In this document: piece after piece, positions 30,812-32,586 of the stretch
Numbering within the stretch: the stretch's first letter is position 1
Layout of the letters: the number at the start of each line of letters is the position of its first letter
NCBI GenBank assembly: GCA_020852755.1
Contig: JADZAF010000093.1
Location: forward strand, 1 to 32,586
Reading direction: 5' to 3'
DNA: 32,586 bases
Origin: Bryobacterales bacterium
GTDB taxonomy: Bacteria > Acidobacteriota > Terriglobia > Bryobacterales > Bryobacteraceae
Made by a program: the position numbers and the translations under genes
Notes under the pieces: generated by a model
The model's input: the letters and a program-made list of their open reading frames with translations, nothing else
Databases searched by the model: none
What the model was told of the DNA's origin: nothing

Positions 30812-32586
30812 CTACCGCAGCGCTTGTTCGAACTTGAAGACGAAAGCGTAGCGGCAGGGCGCGGCCGTTTCCGCCGGTGTTTGGATTACGACGCCCGATC
30901 CCTCGGGCGTCCAGGCCACCTTGGCGTTGGAGCCGAGCAGGCGCACGCGCGCTCCGGCGGCCGGCTGGAAACCGCGCAGCGCGATCCGCGCGGGCGGCCT
31001 TTCCGTCCCCTCTTCCGCCAGGTAGATGGCGTAGACCGTCCGGCCCTTGCGGGTGAAGGCCACACGATCTTCGCTGTACGGGGCCGCCGGCCGCGTGCCG
31101 TGAATGGCCTCCGCGTTCACCGCCATCCAGCCGCCGATCTCCTCCAGCCGTGACACCGCTTCGGCGGGAAGGCGGCCGTCGGGCCGAGGCCCCACGTTCA
31201 ACAGCAGGTTTCCGCCCTTGGCCACCACCCCGGCCAGCAGGTGGATCAGTTCGCGCGCCGGTTTGTACTCGTCGTCCGGCTTGTAGGACCACTGCCTGCC
31301 CATGGTGATGCAGCTTTCCCAGGCGTAATCGAGGATCGGCTGGTCGGGGACCTCCTGCTCGGGCGTCCGGTAGTTTTCGTGCCGGGTGCCGGCGGTGCGG
31401 TCTACCACGATCAGGCCGGGCTGATGGCGGCGCGCCATCTCCACCAGGCGATCCATCCGGATGTCCTGTTTGGGCGGACGCACCTGCCCTCCGTCCAGCC
31501 AGAGGATGTCGATCCTGCCGTAGCGGCTCATCAACTCGCCGGTCTGCCCGTGTACGAAGTCGACGAACCGGGCCCATCGCTCGGGCTCCGCCGCGGTGTC
31601 GTAATTCGGATTGCGGTCCTCGGCGAACACCTCCGGTTTCCAGTAGTGGGGGCTGTGCCAGTCGGATTTCGAGAAGTAGGCGCCGATGCCGAAACCCTCG
31701 GCGCGAAAGGCGTTAAAGATCGCGGCCGTGACGTCGGCCCGCGGGTTCCGGCTGAAGGGCACTTCCGGCGCGGTAATCCGGTAATCGCTCAGGCGGGTGT
31801 CGAACATGGCGAAGCCGTCGTGGTGCTTGGTGGTAAAGACCACGTACTTCATGCCCGCCCGCCGGGCGAGTTTAGCCCAGGGGGCGGGGTCGAACTCGAC
31901 CGGGTTGAAGGTGCGGGGCAGCGCGAAGTACTTCCGGCGGAAGTCGGCCATTTCCTCGCGGGTCCGGATCTTCGGGTTGGACCACTTGCGGTCCGCCCAG
32001 ACCAGCGGCCAGGATTCGATCACGCCCATCTGGCTGTAGGCGCCCCAGTGCATGAAGAAGCCGAACTTCTGGTCCCTGAACCACTCCAGGCGCGCGGCCA
32101 GCCATTCGGGCTGCTTGCCGGTCAGCCGCCAGCCTTTCTCGTCCGCCTCCAGGCCGCTGTGGCCGGCGTGCTCGTCGTAGACCCGTTCCATTTCGGGGAT
32201 GGAATCGAAGTAGCCGACCAGGAAGGCCGCGCTGAAGGAGCCCCCGGGACGCACCGGCCGGCCTCCGAACTCCTCGATCATGCAGACGTAGCCGCGCTGG
32301 TGGCACCAGGCTTCGTAGACGGCCGAGGGGTCCAGGGTCATCCCCGCCAGCCAGGGACCCTGCTTTCCGGTCCTGGGATCGCGCAGGCGGTAGGCGCGGA
32401 TGAACCGTTTGGGTATCTTGCCGTCCTGCCGCAGGTAGTGATACTTCTCGTCGGGCGCGAAATCCGTGAGGAAGTTACTGGAAGGAATCCGTCCGTGGTA
32501 ACTCAGGTAGACTTCGCTGAAGGTATCGCCGCCCTTGTGCCTGATGTGACCCGGCATATCCACCCGCAGGAACATGGCCTGGCTGG
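30812..32586 (-). CDS. GH29 alpha-L-fucosidase, 5' end outside the window
   Basis: The frame is open through the right edge (codons ...SQAM before the first Met at 32573-32575), so the true start lies beyond. Counting from that Met, residues about 165-480 are the GH29 catalytic barrel: FGFFMHWGAYSQMG, VVFTTKHHDGFAMFDT, IGAYFSKSDWHSPHYW and ILWLDGGQ, whose Asp (codon 31493-31495, residue 361) is the expected nucleophile. A beta-sandwich C-terminal domain (about 500-587, RIALRGFQPAAGARVRLLG) follows. The 160 residues before the barrel (YLSYHGRIPSSNFLTDFA...YVCMIEEFGG) are not part of a usual GH29 enzyme, so the whole protein is a larger multidomain one. It cleaves terminal alpha-L-fucose from glycans. 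No stop signal or terminator is seen before the pilin genes 75 bp downstream. Confidence 0.9.
   Translation of the reverse strand, partial: SQAMFLRVDMPGHIRHKGGDTFSEVYLSYHGRIPSSNFLTDFAPDEKYHYLRQDGKIPKRFIRAYRLRDPRTGKQGPWLAGMTLDPSAVYEAWCHQRGYVCMIEEFGGRPVRPGGSFSAAFLVGYFDSIPEMERVYDEHAGHSGLEADEKGWRLTGKQPEWLAARLEWFRDQKFGFFMHWGAYSQMGVIESWPLVWADRKWSNPKIRTREEMADFRRKYFALPRTFNPVEFDPAPWAKLARRAGMKYVVFTTKHHDGFAMFDTRLSDYRITAPEVPFSRNPRADVTAAIFNAFRAEGFGIGAYFSKSDWHSPHYWKPEVFAEDRNPNYDTAAEPERWARFVDFVHGQTGELMSRYGRIDILWLDGGQVRPPKQDIRMDRLVEMARRHQPGLIVVDRTAGTRHENYRTPEQEVPDQPILDYAWESCITMGRQWSYKPDDEYKPARELIHLLAGVVAKGGNLLLNVGPRPDGRLPAEAVSRLEEIGGWMAVNAEAIHGTRPAAPYSEDRVAFTRKGRTVYAIYLAEEGTERPPARIALRGFQPAAGARVRLLGSNAKVAWTPEGSGVVIQTPAETAAPCRYAFVFKFEQALR

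Overview
The window is about 32.6 kb of GC-rich bacterial chromosome with dense, often overlapping genes. Several features together suggest an Acidobacteriota-type soil bacterium (Bryobacterales/Solibacter-like): Tat signals on enolase-superfamily and aminotransferase-fold enzymes, a CehA/McbA-type hydrolase, a PQQ dehydrogenase fused to a small cytochrome domain, a CheB-CheR-PAS-histidine kinase fusion, tandem pilin-like proteins and a GH29 fucosidase. The assignment is inferred from gene content only; no rRNA or tRNA gene was found.

Positions 1-8212: a truncated enolase-superfamily gene runs leftward off the edge. Diverging from it is a tightly packed rightward run: sugar-acid dehydratase-like enolase-superfamily protein, CehA/McbA-type metallohydrolase, a second enolase-superfamily protein (Tat lipoprotein), ABC ATPase, ABC-2 permease and a ThDP-dependent enzyme. 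Junctions are overlaps or gaps of at most 13 bp, so the run is probably one transcript. Its substrate is unknown.

Positions 8356-14320: a signalling cluster. It holds a receiver-like protein with Glu at the phospho-acceptor position, a 1389-residue CheB-CheR-coiled coil-PAS-kinase-receiver fusion, and a stand-alone CheB-type methylesterase with a C-terminal Cys/His cluster. It ends in a strong intrinsic terminator preceded by a second hairpin.

Positions 14321-22851: a long intergenic region, a membrane protein with an apparently metal-ligand-less JAB/MPN-like domain, a convergent PQQ dehydrogenase with a CX3CH heme motif, a palindromic REP-like element, one or two small unrecognised ORFs, a Tat-signal DegT-family aminotransferase-like protein, and a secreted S8 protease with C-terminal Ig/FN3-like modules.

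Positions 22852-26287 (leftward): an AI-2E-family permease, a class C beta-lactamase-fold hydrolase with C-terminal membrane helices, and a small secreted carboxypeptidase-regulatory-like protein.

Positions 26306-29740: a membrane-stress module made of an XRE regulator, a YuaF/YqiJ-like NfeD protein, a FloT-type flotillin and PspA. The XRE gene has a near-consensus sigma-70 promoter and an almost perfect palindrome that ends on its start codon, which suggests autoregulation of an almost leaderless mRNA.

Positions 29733-32586 (leftward): two pilin-like genes that are a clear tandem duplication, preceded by a GH29 alpha-L-fucosidase whose 5' end lies outside the window.
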